Positions 37,558-46,543 of a stretch of 64,000 nucleotides of DNA are shown in pieces. Made by a program: the position numbers and the translations under genes. Source of the stretch: Paenibacillus sp. J45TS6 (GTDB lineage Bacteria > Bacillota > Bacilli > Paenibacillales > Paenibacillaceae); the NCBI RefSeq assembly GCF_018403285.1, contig NZ_BOSJ01000005.1, forward strand, positions 1 through 64,000, written 5' to 3'. Numbering within the stretch: the stretch's first letter is position 1; every line of letters begins with the position of its first letter. The notes beneath the pieces were generated by a model. That model searched no databases. It worked only from the letters and a program-made list of their open reading frames with translations, and had not been told where the DNA came from.

Positions 37558-38487
37558 ATGGGAAATTACATTATAAAAAGATTGCTAAGCATGATACCCA
37601 TCTTATTAGGTATATCCTTTTTATCTTTTATTCTGATTAATTTAAGTCCAAGTGACCCGGCTGAAGTCGCACTTCGTGTGAATGAAATAACACCGACAGA
37701 AGCAGCGGTTGCGGAAATGCGTGCAGAACTTGGCCTCGACAAGTCATTTATTGAAAGATATGCAGCATGGGTAGTAGACAGTCTGCAAGGAGATTTTGGT
37801 AACAGTTATATTACGAACAAACCGGTCATTAGCGAAATGAGCCGAGCAATTCCAGCGACTCTGCATTTAGCATTGGTGTCACTAGCGATTATTTTGACGG
37901 TTAGCATCGTGGCCGCAGTCATATGTACAGTTTATGAGGGCACGATGATTGACCGTTTTATTAGAGGAATGGTTTTTGTATCGGAGGCAATACCAAGCTT
38001 TTGGATTGGTCTACTCCTCATGTGGTTATTTGCAGTAAAACTAAATTTACTGCCAACGAGTGGAATGGAGTCCCCGAGCTCCGTTATTCTTCCGGCTGTT
38101 ACTCTTTCTTTTGCCTATATATCAACCTACGTAAGACTGCTTCGAAATAACATGGTGAAGAACAAGCTAGAGAATTACGTGCTGTATGCCAAGGCTCGCG
38201 GATTAAAGGAACGAAAGATTTTTGAACATATATTTAAAAACTCTCTGCAATCCTCGATTGCTGCACTTGGCATGTCCATCCCTAAACTTATCGCAGGTAC
38301 GGTTATCGTGGAAAACATCTTTGCATGGCCAGGAGTAGGGCGATTATGTATTACAGCGATATTTAATCATGATTATCCAGTCATTCAAGCTTATGTACTT
38401 CTTATGGCGGTATTATTTGTAGGCTGTAATTTACTTGTTGATATCATTACGATGTTATTAGATCCAAGACTTAGAAAAGAGGCTTAA
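37558..38487 (+). CDS. nikB: Nickel/peptide ABC permease NikB
   Basis: A 309-aa inner-membrane permease with six predicted helices. The EAA-type loop YAKARGLKERKIFEHIFKN contacts the ATPase. The opening MGNYIIKRLLSMIPILLGIS is typical of the OppB/NikB family. It ends two bases before nikC and therefore shares its transcript. Confidence 0.92.
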   Translation: MGNYIIKRLLSMIPILLGISFLSFILINLSPSDPAEVALRVNEITPTEAAVAEMRAELGLDKSFIERYAAWVVDSLQGDFGNSYITNKPVISEMSRAIPATLHLALVSLAIILTVSIVAAVICTVYEGTMIDRFIRGMVFVSEAIPSFWIGLLLMWLFAVKLNLLPTSGMESPSSVILPAVTLSFAYISTYVRLLRNNMVKNKLENYVLYAKARGLKERKIFEHIFKNSLQSSIAALGMSIPKLIAGTVIVENIFAWPGVGRLCITAIFNHDYPVIQAYVLLMAVLFVGCNLLVDIITMLLDPRLRKEA

Positions 38488-38489
38488 CT

Positions 38490-39326
38490 GTGGGGGTAAT
38501 AAATAGATTAAAAAATGATCGTCTAGCGATGATATGTATAGGTTTTCTATTTGTTGTCATTTTAGCTGGAATATTTGCACCTATGCTTGCACCGCATAAT
38601 CCGATTGAAACCAACGTAAAAGAAAAATTTGCAGGGATGAGTATGACCTATCCGTTAGGTACGGATCAGCTTGGGCGTTGTATCTTGTCAAGATTACTTT
38701 ATGGGATACGCACCACAGTATTTACTTCCTTATTAGCGATGGCAGTAACCATTATCATAGGTACCATTCTAGGAGTGATCGCCGGGATTTCACGAGGTAA
38801 AGTAGATGAACTCATTATGAGAATATGTGATGTATTTTTATCTTTTCCCAGTGAAGTCATGATTCTGGCGATTGTTGGGATGATGGGTCCGGGTTTATTC
38901 AATGTAATTATCGCAAGTATTATCGCAAAATGGGCTTGGTACACTCGCATGATCCGTACCATCGTATTAAAATATACCGACAAAAATTATATCCGGTTTG
39001 CTAAAGTGTCAGGTTGCAGTACAGGACATATTGTAAAAACACATATTTTACCGGGAGCAGCCGGAGAAATCGCAGTTTTAGCCACACTGGATACGGGATC
39101 TGTCATCTTGGTCATTTCAGCCCTGTCTTTCTTAGGATTAGGAGTACAAGCTCCAACGCCAGAGTGGGGTATGATGCTTAATGAAGCAAAAAATGTGATG
39201 ATTGTACATCCTTATCAAATGCTTGCTCCTGGAATAGCGATTCTGCTTGTGGTAGCGGCTTTTCATTTCGTAGGGGATAGCTTGCAAGATGCCTTTGATA
39301 CGAAACGCGGAACGAAGAAGGGGTGA
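38490..39326 (+). CDS. nikC: Nickel/peptide ABC permease NikC
   Basis: A 278-aa permease of the OppC/NikC family. It begins with a GTG two bases after nikB stops. FAKVSGCSTGHIVKTHILP is the ATPase-contacting loop, and SALSFLGLGVQAPTPEWGMML is a family hallmark near the C-terminus. Confidence 0.92.
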   Translation: MGVINRLKNDRLAMICIGFLFVVILAGIFAPMLAPHNPIETNVKEKFAGMSMTYPLGTDQLGRCILSRLLYGIRTTVFTSLLAMAVTIIIGTILGVIAGISRGKVDELIMRICDVFLSFPSEVMILAIVGMMGPGLFNVIIASIIAKWAWYTRMIRTIVLKYTDKNYIRFAKVSGCSTGHIVKTHILPGAAGEIAVLATLDTGSVILVISALSFLGLGVQAPTPEWGMMLNEAKNVMIVHPYQMLAPGIAILLVVAAFHFVGDSLQDAFDTKRGTKKG

Positions 39327-39327
39327 G

Positions 39328-40149
39328 ATGAACATGAATGTGTTAGAAGTAAATGGCTTATCCATTATAGATGAGCGAAAAAAAACAGTCCTCGTAGAAA
39401 ATGTGAATTTTACGTTAGATCGCAATCATTGTCTTGGTATTGTCGGTGAAAGCGGGAGCGGTAAATCTATCACCACAAAGGCTATACTGGGACTAACTCA
39501 TCCCTCACTGAAGGTTACGGGGCATGTTTATTTTGATGGCGTTGATCTGTTGCAACTGGGTAAGAAAGAGATGAGAAAGATAAGAGGCAAGCGGATCTGC
39601 ATGATCTTGCAAGACGCAATGTCTGCCTTTGATCCGTTATATACCATGGGAAGTCAAATGATCGAGACCTTGTGTGAGAACCTCGAAATATCGAAAAAAG
39701 AAGCGAGAGTTCTCTCTATTATAGAGCTTGAAAAGATGCAAATTAAAGAACCAGAACAAGTGCTGAAGAAATACCCGCATCAGTTATCAGGCGGCATGCT
39801 GCAGCGGTGTATGATTGCTATTGCGATGGCAGTGAAACCAGATATTATTATTGCGGATGAACCTACAACAGCGCTGGATTCAATCACGCAAAATGAGGTA
39901 GTAAAAGAGTTTGAACGACTGAGAAGTGAACTCGATACGGCTGTTATTTTTATATCCCATGACCTTGGTGTTGTACAAAGACTAGCACAAACGGTACTTG
40001 TCATGAAAGAAGGCAAACAAGTTGAGTACGGGAAAATAGAAGATGTATTTTCAAACCCAGAGCAGGAGTATACGAAGTTTTTAATTCACACCCGAGAACA
40101 ATTAACGAAGTCCTTTTCAGATGCGATGAGAAAGGATGATCCTGTGTAA
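39328..40149 (+). CDS. nikD: Nickel/peptide ABC ATPase NikD
   Basis: A 273-aa ATPase. Walker A GESGSGKS, signature LSGGMLQR, Walker B IIIADEPTTALD and the switch histidine in FISHDLG are complete. The start at 39328 follows AAGGGGTGAG one base after the nikC stop; a longer frame from 39289 overlaps nikC. Its stop overlaps the nikE start by one base. Confidence 0.93.
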   Translation: MNMNVLEVNGLSIIDERKKTVLVENVNFTLDRNHCLGIVGESGSGKSITTKAILGLTHPSLKVTGHVYFDGVDLLQLGKKEMRKIRGKRICMILQDAMSAFDPLYTMGSQMIETLCENLEISKKEARVLSIIELEKMQIKEPEQVLKKYPHQLSGGMLQRCMIAIAMAVKPDIIIADEPTTALDSITQNEVVKEFERLRSELDTAVIFISHDLGVVQRLAQTVLVMKEGKQVEYGKIEDVFSNPEQEYTKFLIHTREQLTKSFSDAMRKDDPV

Positions 40150-40904
40150 TGCTTGAAGTGAAGAATGTGTATAAGTACTATAAACGATCAGGAAATGGTC
40201 TTAGAAAAAAGAAGCTGAATGTATTACAGGATGTCTCATTTCATATACGTGCAGGCGAATGTGTGGGCTTGGTTGGAGAGAGCGGAAGTGGAAAAAGTAC
40301 ATTAGGCAGGCTCATCTTAGGTCTTGAAAAAGCAGACGCTGGCTCCATACGTATGGAAGACAAAGAGATAACCAGATGGATCAAAGAAAACAAGGGACAA
40401 ATGAGCGTTGTTTTTCAGGACTATACCTCATCCGCTAATCCTTATTATAAAGTGAGTGACGTCATTAGTGAGCTGCTTCGAGCCTTTGGAACAGCTGGAG
40501 GAATACAGAAACAAGTGGAATACTTGTTACAAAAAGTCGGACTCCCTTTATCGGTGGCAAATCGGTATCCGCATGAACTAAGCGGCGGCGAATTACAAAG
40601 AGTGTGTATCGCGAGAGCGATCAGTAGAAATCCTAGATTCTTAGTATTAGATGAAGCGATTAGTTCACTTGATGTGTCAACACAGTCGCAAATTATGGAG
40701 TTGCTGTTCAGGCTGAAAGAAAACGATAATATGACGATTCTCTTCATCGCTCACGATCTGCAGGCCGTATCCCATTTATGTGATCGAGTCATGTTTATGG
40801 AGAATGGCCAAATTGTAGAGCAGATTGCATCTAGCAATCTCTCTGAGGTTCAGAACGAATACGCAAAAAGACTGCTGGATTCCGTTATTTCATTTCATGT
40901 CTAA
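40149..40904 (+). CDS. nikE: Nickel/peptide ABC ATPase NikE
   Basis: A 251-aa ATPase partnering NikD. Walker A GESGSGKS, signature LSGGELQR, Walker B FLVLDEAISSLD and the switch histidine in FIAHDLQ are present. TAATG overlap with nikD couples translation. Last gene of the operon; a terminator follows at 40974. No NikR gene or clear NikR operator was seen. Confidence 0.93.
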   Translation: MLEVKNVYKYYKRSGNGLRKKKLNVLQDVSFHIRAGECVGLVGESGSGKSTLGRLILGLEKADAGSIRMEDKEITRWIKENKGQMSVVFQDYTSSANPYYKVSDVISELLRAFGTAGGIQKQVEYLLQKVGLPLSVANRYPHELSGGELQRVCIARAISRNPRFLVLDEAISSLDVSTQSQIMELLFRLKENDNMTILFIAHDLQAVSHLCDRVMFMENGQIVEQIASSNLSEVQNEYAKRLLDSVISFHV

Positions 40905-41231
40905 TCGGGTGCGTGGGGTAAGGTGAAGAATAAAATATAGGATGGGTATTAGGCTGCTGGTAAAAAGACTGCTAGGCTGCTAGTAAATCTAGCAGCCTTT
41001 TTTTGTTATAGTTTAGAAGGATTAGAGATTATTTATGTATTATACCGAACATTATTCCTTCATTGAGCGTTTTAATAGACATATAACTAGTGGATATCTA
41101 TTTAATGGGATAGAAACAAAAGTTTATACAGCAACAACACAGCCCTAAATAGCATTTACAATAGATATTTAAATGCAGTTATAAGCAATGAATGAATACA
41201 TAATGAAGAAAATACAGGGGAGATTCATTTT
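40905..41231. other. Intergenic region after nikE
   Basis: 327 bases without a convincing gene. It holds the nik terminator (40974-41005), which is preceded by a near-copy of its left arm (AGGCTGCTGG at 40951). A 37-codon reading frame (41035-41148) has no good ribosome site. The remainder is AT-rich and should contain the promoter of the next gene, but I could not place it. Confidence 0.6.
40974..41005 (+). terminator. Terminator of the nik operon
   Basis: AGGCTGCTAG (40974-40983) pairs perfectly with CTAGCAGCCT (40989-40998), followed by Ts. Confidence 0.93.
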
Positions 41232-41744
41232 ATGAAGAGAAAACGTGCTTTTATTGCGACATTATCTTTAGCGATGGCAACAACAGCGATGATTGCTTTT
41301 GCTTCCACAAGTACAACTCCGGAGAAGGTAACTCCTGAATCTAGTGAAATAGAGAGTGCTATTACGCATCCTCCTATCGAGGATCACTTAGAAAACACTA
41401 CTTCTGATGATAAGCCGAACCCCATTGGCGATACCGCAAAGGGAGGCGCCGTTGTATCAAAGTATTTTACTGTAAATGAGGGATACGGTCATCTTAGGCT
41501 TCTTATAAAAAACAATAGCCGCCATCCAGTGAGGGTTAGTTTAACGCACAGAAGTACGCATAAGTTATATTTTGCTAGAGAGATTGATGGAAGCAGCTCT
41601 CTGACATGGGCAAATTTTGAAGAGGGTTTCGAACAAGGAATGCGTAGTGGAGAGTATATACTTCAATGGAGTGGTGCTGGCTATAAAGTTAATGGAGAAT
41701 TTACTGGAAAAATGGGTTCATCCATTTCTGATGTTATAAAATAA
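41232..41744 (+). CDS. Secreted protein of unknown function
   Basis: A 170-aa protein with a clear signal peptide (about 1-25, ending AFAS). A Ser/Thr/Glu-rich spacer (about 26-65) leads to a small beta-rich domain (SKYFTVNEGYGHLRLLIKNN onward). The pattern suggests a cell-surface or secreted accessory protein; the family is not recognised. CAGGGGAG ribosome site. Confidence 0.7.
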   Translation: MKRKRAFIATLSLAMATTAMIAFASTSTTPEKVTPESSEIESAITHPPIEDHLENTTSDDKPNPIGDTAKGGAVVSKYFTVNEGYGHLRLLIKNNSRHPVRVSLTHRSTHKLYFAREIDGSSSLTWANFEEGFEQGMRSGEYILQWSGAGYKVNGEFTGKMGSSISDVIK

Positions 41745-41816
41745 TTCAAGGTCAGTTTAAAAGATTGGGGATCCATTTTATTTGGATCATGATATTGTGC
41801 AATGCGGATAATCAAA

Positions 41817-42293
41817 TTAGAGGTGCAGTACGGTTATGGGTTCATTATCGCAAATTTCCCCATTTTCACGAAACCCAAAGCTTTCATAAAGTTTTTTTGC
41901 GACAACGTTGTCAGCTTCATAAGGGATCCAGCAGTACTTGGCAGGACCGGCGGGAAAGGTTCGAATAAACTCCAATATCTTTTTCATCGCTTCCCGAGCG
42001 TAACCTTGATTTTGGTATTGCGGGTCAATCATGAGTCGTAGGATGCAATAGCTGTCGCTTGCGATCGAAGGAAGCTCATACCCGGTGATACCATAAGTCA
42101 ACATAACAAAACCTACCGGCTGTTCATCCGCATAAATGGCAAACGGAAAAGGATGCCCTCCATTCGTAGCAAGAACATAACAAGAAGCAACACTTGATAG
42201 ATTAGAGGCAACAAAGCGACGCTGATCTTCCGAAACTTCCAGGTTAAATATAGCACGCCGGTTTTCTAGCGTAATTTTTCTAAGCGAAATCAT
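41817..42293 (-). CDS. GNAT acetyltransferase, polyamine type
   Basis: A 158-aa N-acetyltransferase. ILRLMIDPQYQNQGYAREAMKKILEF is the CoA-binding segment (quoted here as the Q-x-x-G-x-A loop around residue 95), and KLYESFGFRENGEI ends the fold. The arrangement and spacing recall BltD/PaiA-type spermidine acetyltransferases, but the substrate is a guess. Weak ribosome site AAGGGGAGAAAC in reverse orientation. Confidence 0.85.
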   Translation of the reverse strand: MISLRKITLENRRAIFNLEVSEDQRRFVASNLSSVASCYVLATNGGHPFPFAIYADEQPVGFVMLTYGITGYELPSIASDSYCILRLMIDPQYQNQGYAREAMKKILEFIRTFPAGPAKYCWIPYEADNVVAKKLYESFGFRENGEICDNEPITVLHL

Positions 42294-42337
42294 GTAGAGT
42301 TTCTCCCCTTAATTTTTATATTTTTATTTCAAGATTA

Positions 42338-42925
42338 TTAATCAACCATATAAAGCTTCCATTCTTCATCCTTTTTCGTAATTACAAATGAATAGGATTG
42401 CTGCGTTAGATCATCTGACGATTCCATACAAATAACGACTACATTATAGTAATACTCTGATTTTGTTTTATACACTTTCTCTATGGTATGGAGATCATAA
42501 AACATAAACTTTTTATCTTTATCTTCTGAGAAAAAGATGTCTTGTCCTGTTATAGGTACGCTATCCTTTACATCAGATCTCAGCTGCGCAGCATACGTTG
42601 TTAGATCTTGATTAATAATAGTTTCTAGCACCGTTTGTAGTGTTACAATGGCCCCTTTATCCATTTTATTCTCTACATCAGCCCATTCGATAAACACACC
42701 TTCTTTAAACTTACTCTCCTCGATGGGCGGAATATCGTTAGGTCCGATAACGAGTTCAACTCTACTTTCTGATTCTTTGTTATGTTTAGTCTCTATTTGA
42801 GGTTGAGGTTCTTCTACAAGAGGCACTTTTTTCTCTTCTTCCTGAGCAGCTTCTTTTGAGATGCAACCGCCTAACAGTATGGTGATCAGTAAGAATAGAA
42901 TCCCCATTTTCTTGCCTTTTTGCAT
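42338..42925 (-). CDS. Lipoprotein of unknown function
   Basis: A 195-aa lipoprotein with lipobox LLGGC at the end of a hydrophobic leader. A charged spacer (about 25-60) is followed by a compact domain with several aromatic strands near the C-terminus (YYYNVVVICMESSDD, YSFVITKKDEEWKLY), reminiscent of NTF2-like folds. Strong AAGGAGGC site. It may share a leftward transcript with the acetyltransferase gene 44 bases downstream. Confidence 0.75.
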   Translation of the reverse strand: MQKGKKMGILFLLITILLGGCISKEAAQEEEKKVPLVEEPQPQIETKHNKESESRVELVIGPNDIPPIEESKFKEGVFIEWADVENKMDKGAIVTLQTVLETIINQDLTTYAAQLRSDVKDSVPITGQDIFFSEDKDKKFMFYDLHTIEKVYKTKSEYYYNVVVICMESSDDLTQQSYSFVITKKDEEWKLYMVD

Positions 42926-43110
42926 ATAATACGCCTCCTTGAAGAACCATATTTTAACATTTGTTAAGAATATCTACAATTATATAATGAGTAGTTACAA
43001 TCGGTTATAGTCATATTCTCCCCATAGTACGCTGAAGGTTCATGTTATGCTGACCATAAGAAAAATCGATGTTAGCTGAATATATCCAATATGAGGAGCG
43101 ATGCAAATCT

Positions 43111-44094
43111 ATGTTACAACTGAAGTATCTATTCAATAATGAAGACTTAGCAGAAATGATTTTAAAAAATTGGAGTTTTGATGAAGAATCGAAGGAAATG
43201 TTTACATATTATCGCATATCTTCAAACGCCATTTATCCGTATATCGACAAAGGTATGGCTCAGATCTTACGGTTTGCCCCTACAGCAGAGAAAATGAGAT
43301 CTAATATATTAGCAGAACTTGATTTTATCACGTACTTGCTTGGCAAAGAGTATGGAGTGTTAGAATCGATTCCATCAAAGGGTGGGGAGAAGCTTGTTGA
43401 GGTAAGCACACCGTGGGGCGAATACTATGCATCGGCTTTTAAGCGTGTACCCGGAAAGCAGATTAGTAACACGGATTTTAGTGATGAAATCGTTTTTAGT
43501 TATGGAAAAGCACTGGGAAGGCTGCATTACTTATCTAGTCAATACACACCTGGTAATTTCAAGAGATGGTCCTATAGCGATGTGTTAGACTGGATGGAAG
43601 AAGTGGTGAAGGATAACCCAGATGAATTGGCTGCAAAGAAAGAAATGAAATTACTGAGATCCTATTTTGCTTCCCTTCCTAAATCTACTGAAAATTATGG
43701 ATTGATTCATTATGATTTTGAATACGATAACGTATTTTACGATGAAAATACTAAATCCTGTTATGTTATTGACTTTGATGATGCAATGTACCACTGGTAT
43801 GGCATGGATATTGAACAAGCACTGGACAGTTTACAGGACTATACTCCAATTGAGTTATTCCAGCAGAAGAAACAAAGCTTTTTGGACGGTTATCTTACGG
43901 AATATGAATATTCAAATGATCTTGAGACTTTCTTACCCGCATTCCGGCGCTTTGCGAATCTATATGGGTATGTGCGAATTTTAAAATCAACGGAGGAAAA
44001 ATGGGATCATGAGCCTGAATGGCTAACGAATCTACGAGAGAAACTGACAGCTGCACTCAAAGCAAAAGCAACTTCATTTGGTCAGCCGATCTAA
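43111..44094 (+). CDS. APH-family phosphotransferase
   Basis: A 327-aa kinase-fold protein. The catalytic loop is GLIHYDFEYDNVFY, in which the usual His-x-Asp-x-x-x-x-Asn is kept as H-Y-D-F-E-Y-D-N, and the metal site is VIDFDDAMYHWYGMD. ATG 43111 is favoured by GAGGAGCG at 43093-43100; the frame is open to 43069. Substrate unknown. Confidence 0.82.
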   Translation: MLQLKYLFNNEDLAEMILKNWSFDEESKEMFTYYRISSNAIYPYIDKGMAQILRFAPTAEKMRSNILAELDFITYLLGKEYGVLESIPSKGGEKLVEVSTPWGEYYASAFKRVPGKQISNTDFSDEIVFSYGKALGRLHYLSSQYTPGNFKRWSYSDVLDWMEEVVKDNPDELAAKKEMKLLRSYFASLPKSTENYGLIHYDFEYDNVFYDENTKSCYVIDFDDAMYHWYGMDIEQALDSLQDYTPIELFQQKKQSFLDGYLTEYEYSNDLETFLPAFRRFANLYGYVRILKSTEEKWDHEPEWLTNLREKLTAALKAKATSFGQPI

Positions 44095-44114
44095 GGAAGG
44101 ATATTCGCAAATCA

Positions 44115-44255
44115 ATGTATAAAATTGTGTTTTTTGACGTAGATGGTACGCTATTAAGTGAAATTGACAGAACCCTGCCCTTAAGCACGAAAGAAGCAAT
44201 CAGCGAATTGATGGAGAGGGGAATAAAAGTTGTAGTTGCAACAGGAAGACCATAG
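44115..44255 (+). pseudogene. Truncated Cof-type HAD hydrolase, N-terminal remnant
   Basis: Forty-six residues that match only the start of a Cof-type sugar-phosphate phosphatase: motif I VFFDVDGTLL with its nucleophile aspartate, then STKEAISELMERGIKVVVATGRP, after which a TAG stops the frame. A whole protein would be about 260 aa, with three further motifs missing. The following 220 bases show no continuation in any frame that I could recognise, so the 3' part appears deleted rather than interrupted by a point mutation. Confidence 0.75.
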
Positions 44256-44483
44256 AAAATTCGGCGTTATTTCGTAACGGTCAATACATAAAATACTTCC
44301 TATACAGAAGGATGAATTTGCTGTATTCTATATAATTTTTATCGCGATAGAAACATGTTTAATTTATCCATAATTGTTCTTTACCTACATGTTCGTATGT
44401 TTATACAGTATCATTAAATACAACAAATGATTTCACATAAATGGAAATTATTTATATGTATCTCGATATCGAAAGGAGCACTA

Positions 44484-44735
44484 ATGGCTAAAACAAAACG
44501 CGGTAAAGGCTTGTGGAATATACCTTCTAAAAGTAGAGGTACCTGTCCGATTTGCCTCTCGACCAGAATAAAGTTGCTTTATTCTGCGACTAACTCGGAT
44601 GGAAAGACAGTGACAGTCTGCAAGAAATGTAGCTCAGTAAACGCGAAAACCGCTGATAAAGCTGCTTCGACAGTAAATTTAGGATTTCGAAGAAAGCTAC
44701 GTAGAAAGTTGAATCAACAAAAGCAGAAAGTATAG
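44484..44735 (+). CDS. Basic zinc-ribbon protein of unknown function
   Basis: An 83-aa, strongly basic protein with a two-knuckle zinc ribbon (TCPICLS and VCKKCSS, 26 residues apart) and a Lys/Arg-rich C-terminus (RRKLRRKLNQQKQKV). This composition fits an RNA- or ribosome-binding protein. Start ATG follows AAAGGAG at 44472-44478; the frame extends upstream without a better start. Confidence 0.75.
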   Translation: MAKTKRGKGLWNIPSKSRGTCPICLSTRIKLLYSATNSDGKTVTVCKKCSSVNAKTADKAASTVNLGFRRKLRRKLNQQKQKV

Positions 44736-44751
44736 AAATTGTTTTTTTGAA

Positions 44752-44792
44752 AAATGGGCATTCCAACTCAATTTGCAATGGAATGCCCATTT
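44752..44792. terminator. Bidirectional hairpin after the zinc-ribbon gene
   Basis: AAATGGGCATTCCA (44752-44765) pairs perfectly with TGGAATGCCCATTT (44779-44792). The rightward T-run is short; the leftward one is longer. Confidence 0.7.
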
Positions 44793-44989
44793 GTTGTTTA
44801 TGGGAACCTGAATACCTTATCATGTGTGACTTTGGGAAAAGGGTTTCAATATCTGTTGATATTTTCAGAATGACTAGATGTATATATTGGCTATTACTTT
44901 CATTCCTTTATTGCTAAAATTAGGCTAATGGTTTATTATAGACATCTCAGGTCCATAATTAAGGTGATTATAGGAAAGGAAGAAGGAAA

Positions 44990-45478
44990 ATGCAATTCTC
45001 GAAAAGTACAGATTACGCTTTGCATGCATTAGTTCATTTGGGTAACTCGAACAGTCTGAGCAATATTGGAATCAAGGAATTATCCTCATCGATTGGTGTT
45101 TCCGAAAGTTATTTATCTAAAATCATGTCTAAGTTACGGCAACATGGAATGGTACGTGCTGTTCCTGGGGTCAATGGTGGATACGAACTAGCACGTCCGG
45201 CGGAGCAGATCTCTTTCCTTGATGTGGTTCAAGTGATTGAAGGGAATCAGCAGCTGTTTGAATGTTCACATGCCAATTCCCGTTTACATGAGTTGCTTAC
45301 ACACGAGGGAGATGCACCCTTATGTCAGGAACATCCAGAGCATCATAGTATTTGTTTGATTGAAAAGGTGATGGACGGGGCAGAGCAGCATCTATATCAG
45401 TACTTAAAGGAACACACAATTGGGTCCATATTGGATGAGGCAGCAAAACGCTGTAATCATAAAGGAAATAAGGAGTAA
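44990..45478 (+). CDS. Rrf2-family transcriptional regulator
   Basis: A 162-aa winged-helix regulator. The Rrf2 start MQFSKSTDYALHALVHLGN and the helix-turn-helix IKELSSSIGVSESYLSKIM are clear, followed by the wing GVNGGYELAR. Cys92, Cys112 and Cys122 (spacing x19 and x9) plus a late RCNHKG cysteine occupy the usual effector region, but with spacing unlike the x5-x5/x7 set of IscR or NsrR iron-sulfur sensors. Redox or metal sensing is plausible. It lies 111 bases before a methyltransferase gene, a likely target. Confidence 0.9.
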   Translation: MQFSKSTDYALHALVHLGNSNSLSNIGIKELSSSIGVSESYLSKIMSKLRQHGMVRAVPGVNGGYELARPAEQISFLDVVQVIEGNQQLFECSHANSRLHELLTHEGDAPLCQEHPEHHSICLIEKVMDGAEQHLYQYLKEHTIGSILDEAAKRCNHKGNKE

Positions 45479-45589
45479 GTATTTTTTTATTCTAATTATG
45501 GATACATGGTATCTATAATTAGGCGGCAGATAGTAAAGACTTCGTAATGTGAAGATACAATATAATACAGCGGATAAAGAGGAGTAACT

Positions 45590-46486
45590 ATGAACGATTT
45601 TATGAACGATTTTTTTAATGAGGCTATATGGGAAAAAGCATGGAAAGAGCATGGTGAGAACGCTCAGAAAAAAATGAAAAGAGCTGGAGTTCAGCCCTCC
45701 AATGCTTTTGATCATAAAGCAAAGATGTTTAATGAGCAGTCATTTAATGAAGCAGGGAAAAAGAGAACTTCACGAATCATGAGCTGGCTTGAAGGGCAAG
45801 GGGTACAATTTAATAATGCGTCTGTACTGGATATCGGCGCCGCCTCGGGAGTTTTTTCGGTACCATTCACAGAAAGGGGAGCCCATGTAACTGCTGTAGA
45901 GTCTTCTCTGCCCCTGGTGGAATTTTTGAAAGAAAATGTGGCTGCCTTGGGCGGAAATGAAGTAACCATTGTACCTGAACCATTCGAAAATATCGACGTG
46001 ATCGCAAGAGGATGGGAAGATGCTTTCGATCTTGTGTTTGCCTCGATGTGTCCGGTTATTCTAGATTGGGAAAGTGTTGAAAAGCTACTTCTCTGTGCCC
46101 GTGAGTATTGTTATATCAGTATGCCGGCGGGTCCCATTGAGATTAGTCTAATCAATGAAATATGGCCGCTGATTACGGACCAACCTTTCAAAAAGAAACA
46201 TATGGAAATGGGATATCTACTTCATCTTCTATACCTTAAAGGTTACTCCTATGAGTCGCTTATATCGAAGGAAACCAAAACAACAGAAGTCTCAAAAGAA
46301 GATGCGTTAAAGGAAGTACTGCACTGGTTAAAGAATCATGATTTGCCTACGGATGATCAAATCCAGAAGATAGTTACAGACTATTTGGATGAAACCTATC
46401 CATCTGGTAAAGTCGTGATTAAGCAAAGTGGGCGTTATGGCAAGGTACTCGTTCGTTTACAGGCTGAAGAGATGTATACGAAATGA
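45590..46486 (+). CDS. SAM-dependent methyltransferase
   Basis: A 298-aa methyltransferase with motif I SVLDIGAASGVFSVPF, the acidic strand-2 end in VTAVESSLPL, and a YISMPAG core strand. The N-terminal 60 residues (NDFFNEAIWEKAWKEH onward) are helical and resemble the substrate cap of small-molecule methyltransferases. Substrate unknown. Placed right after the Rrf2 regulator, which may control it. Confidence 0.85.
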   Translation: MNDFMNDFFNEAIWEKAWKEHGENAQKKMKRAGVQPSNAFDHKAKMFNEQSFNEAGKKRTSRIMSWLEGQGVQFNNASVLDIGAASGVFSVPFTERGAHVTAVESSLPLVEFLKENVAALGGNEVTIVPEPFENIDVIARGWEDAFDLVFASMCPVILDWESVEKLLLCAREYCYISMPAGPIEISLINEIWPLITDQPFKKKHMEMGYLLHLLYLKGYSYESLISKETKTTEVSKEDALKEVLHWLKNHDLPTDDQIQKIVTDYLDETYPSGKVVIKQSGRYGKVLVRLQAEEMYTK

Positions 46487-46543
46487 TGCCTGAGCGATAA
46501 CGTTAATAAGCGGTATGGATTATTTTTGGGGAGGTTATAATGA

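Noticed and set aside
41035-41148. A 37-codon plus-strand frame between nikE and the secreted protein gene
   Set aside because: The nearest purine-rich site is about 14 bases away, and the peptide shows no recognisable feature.
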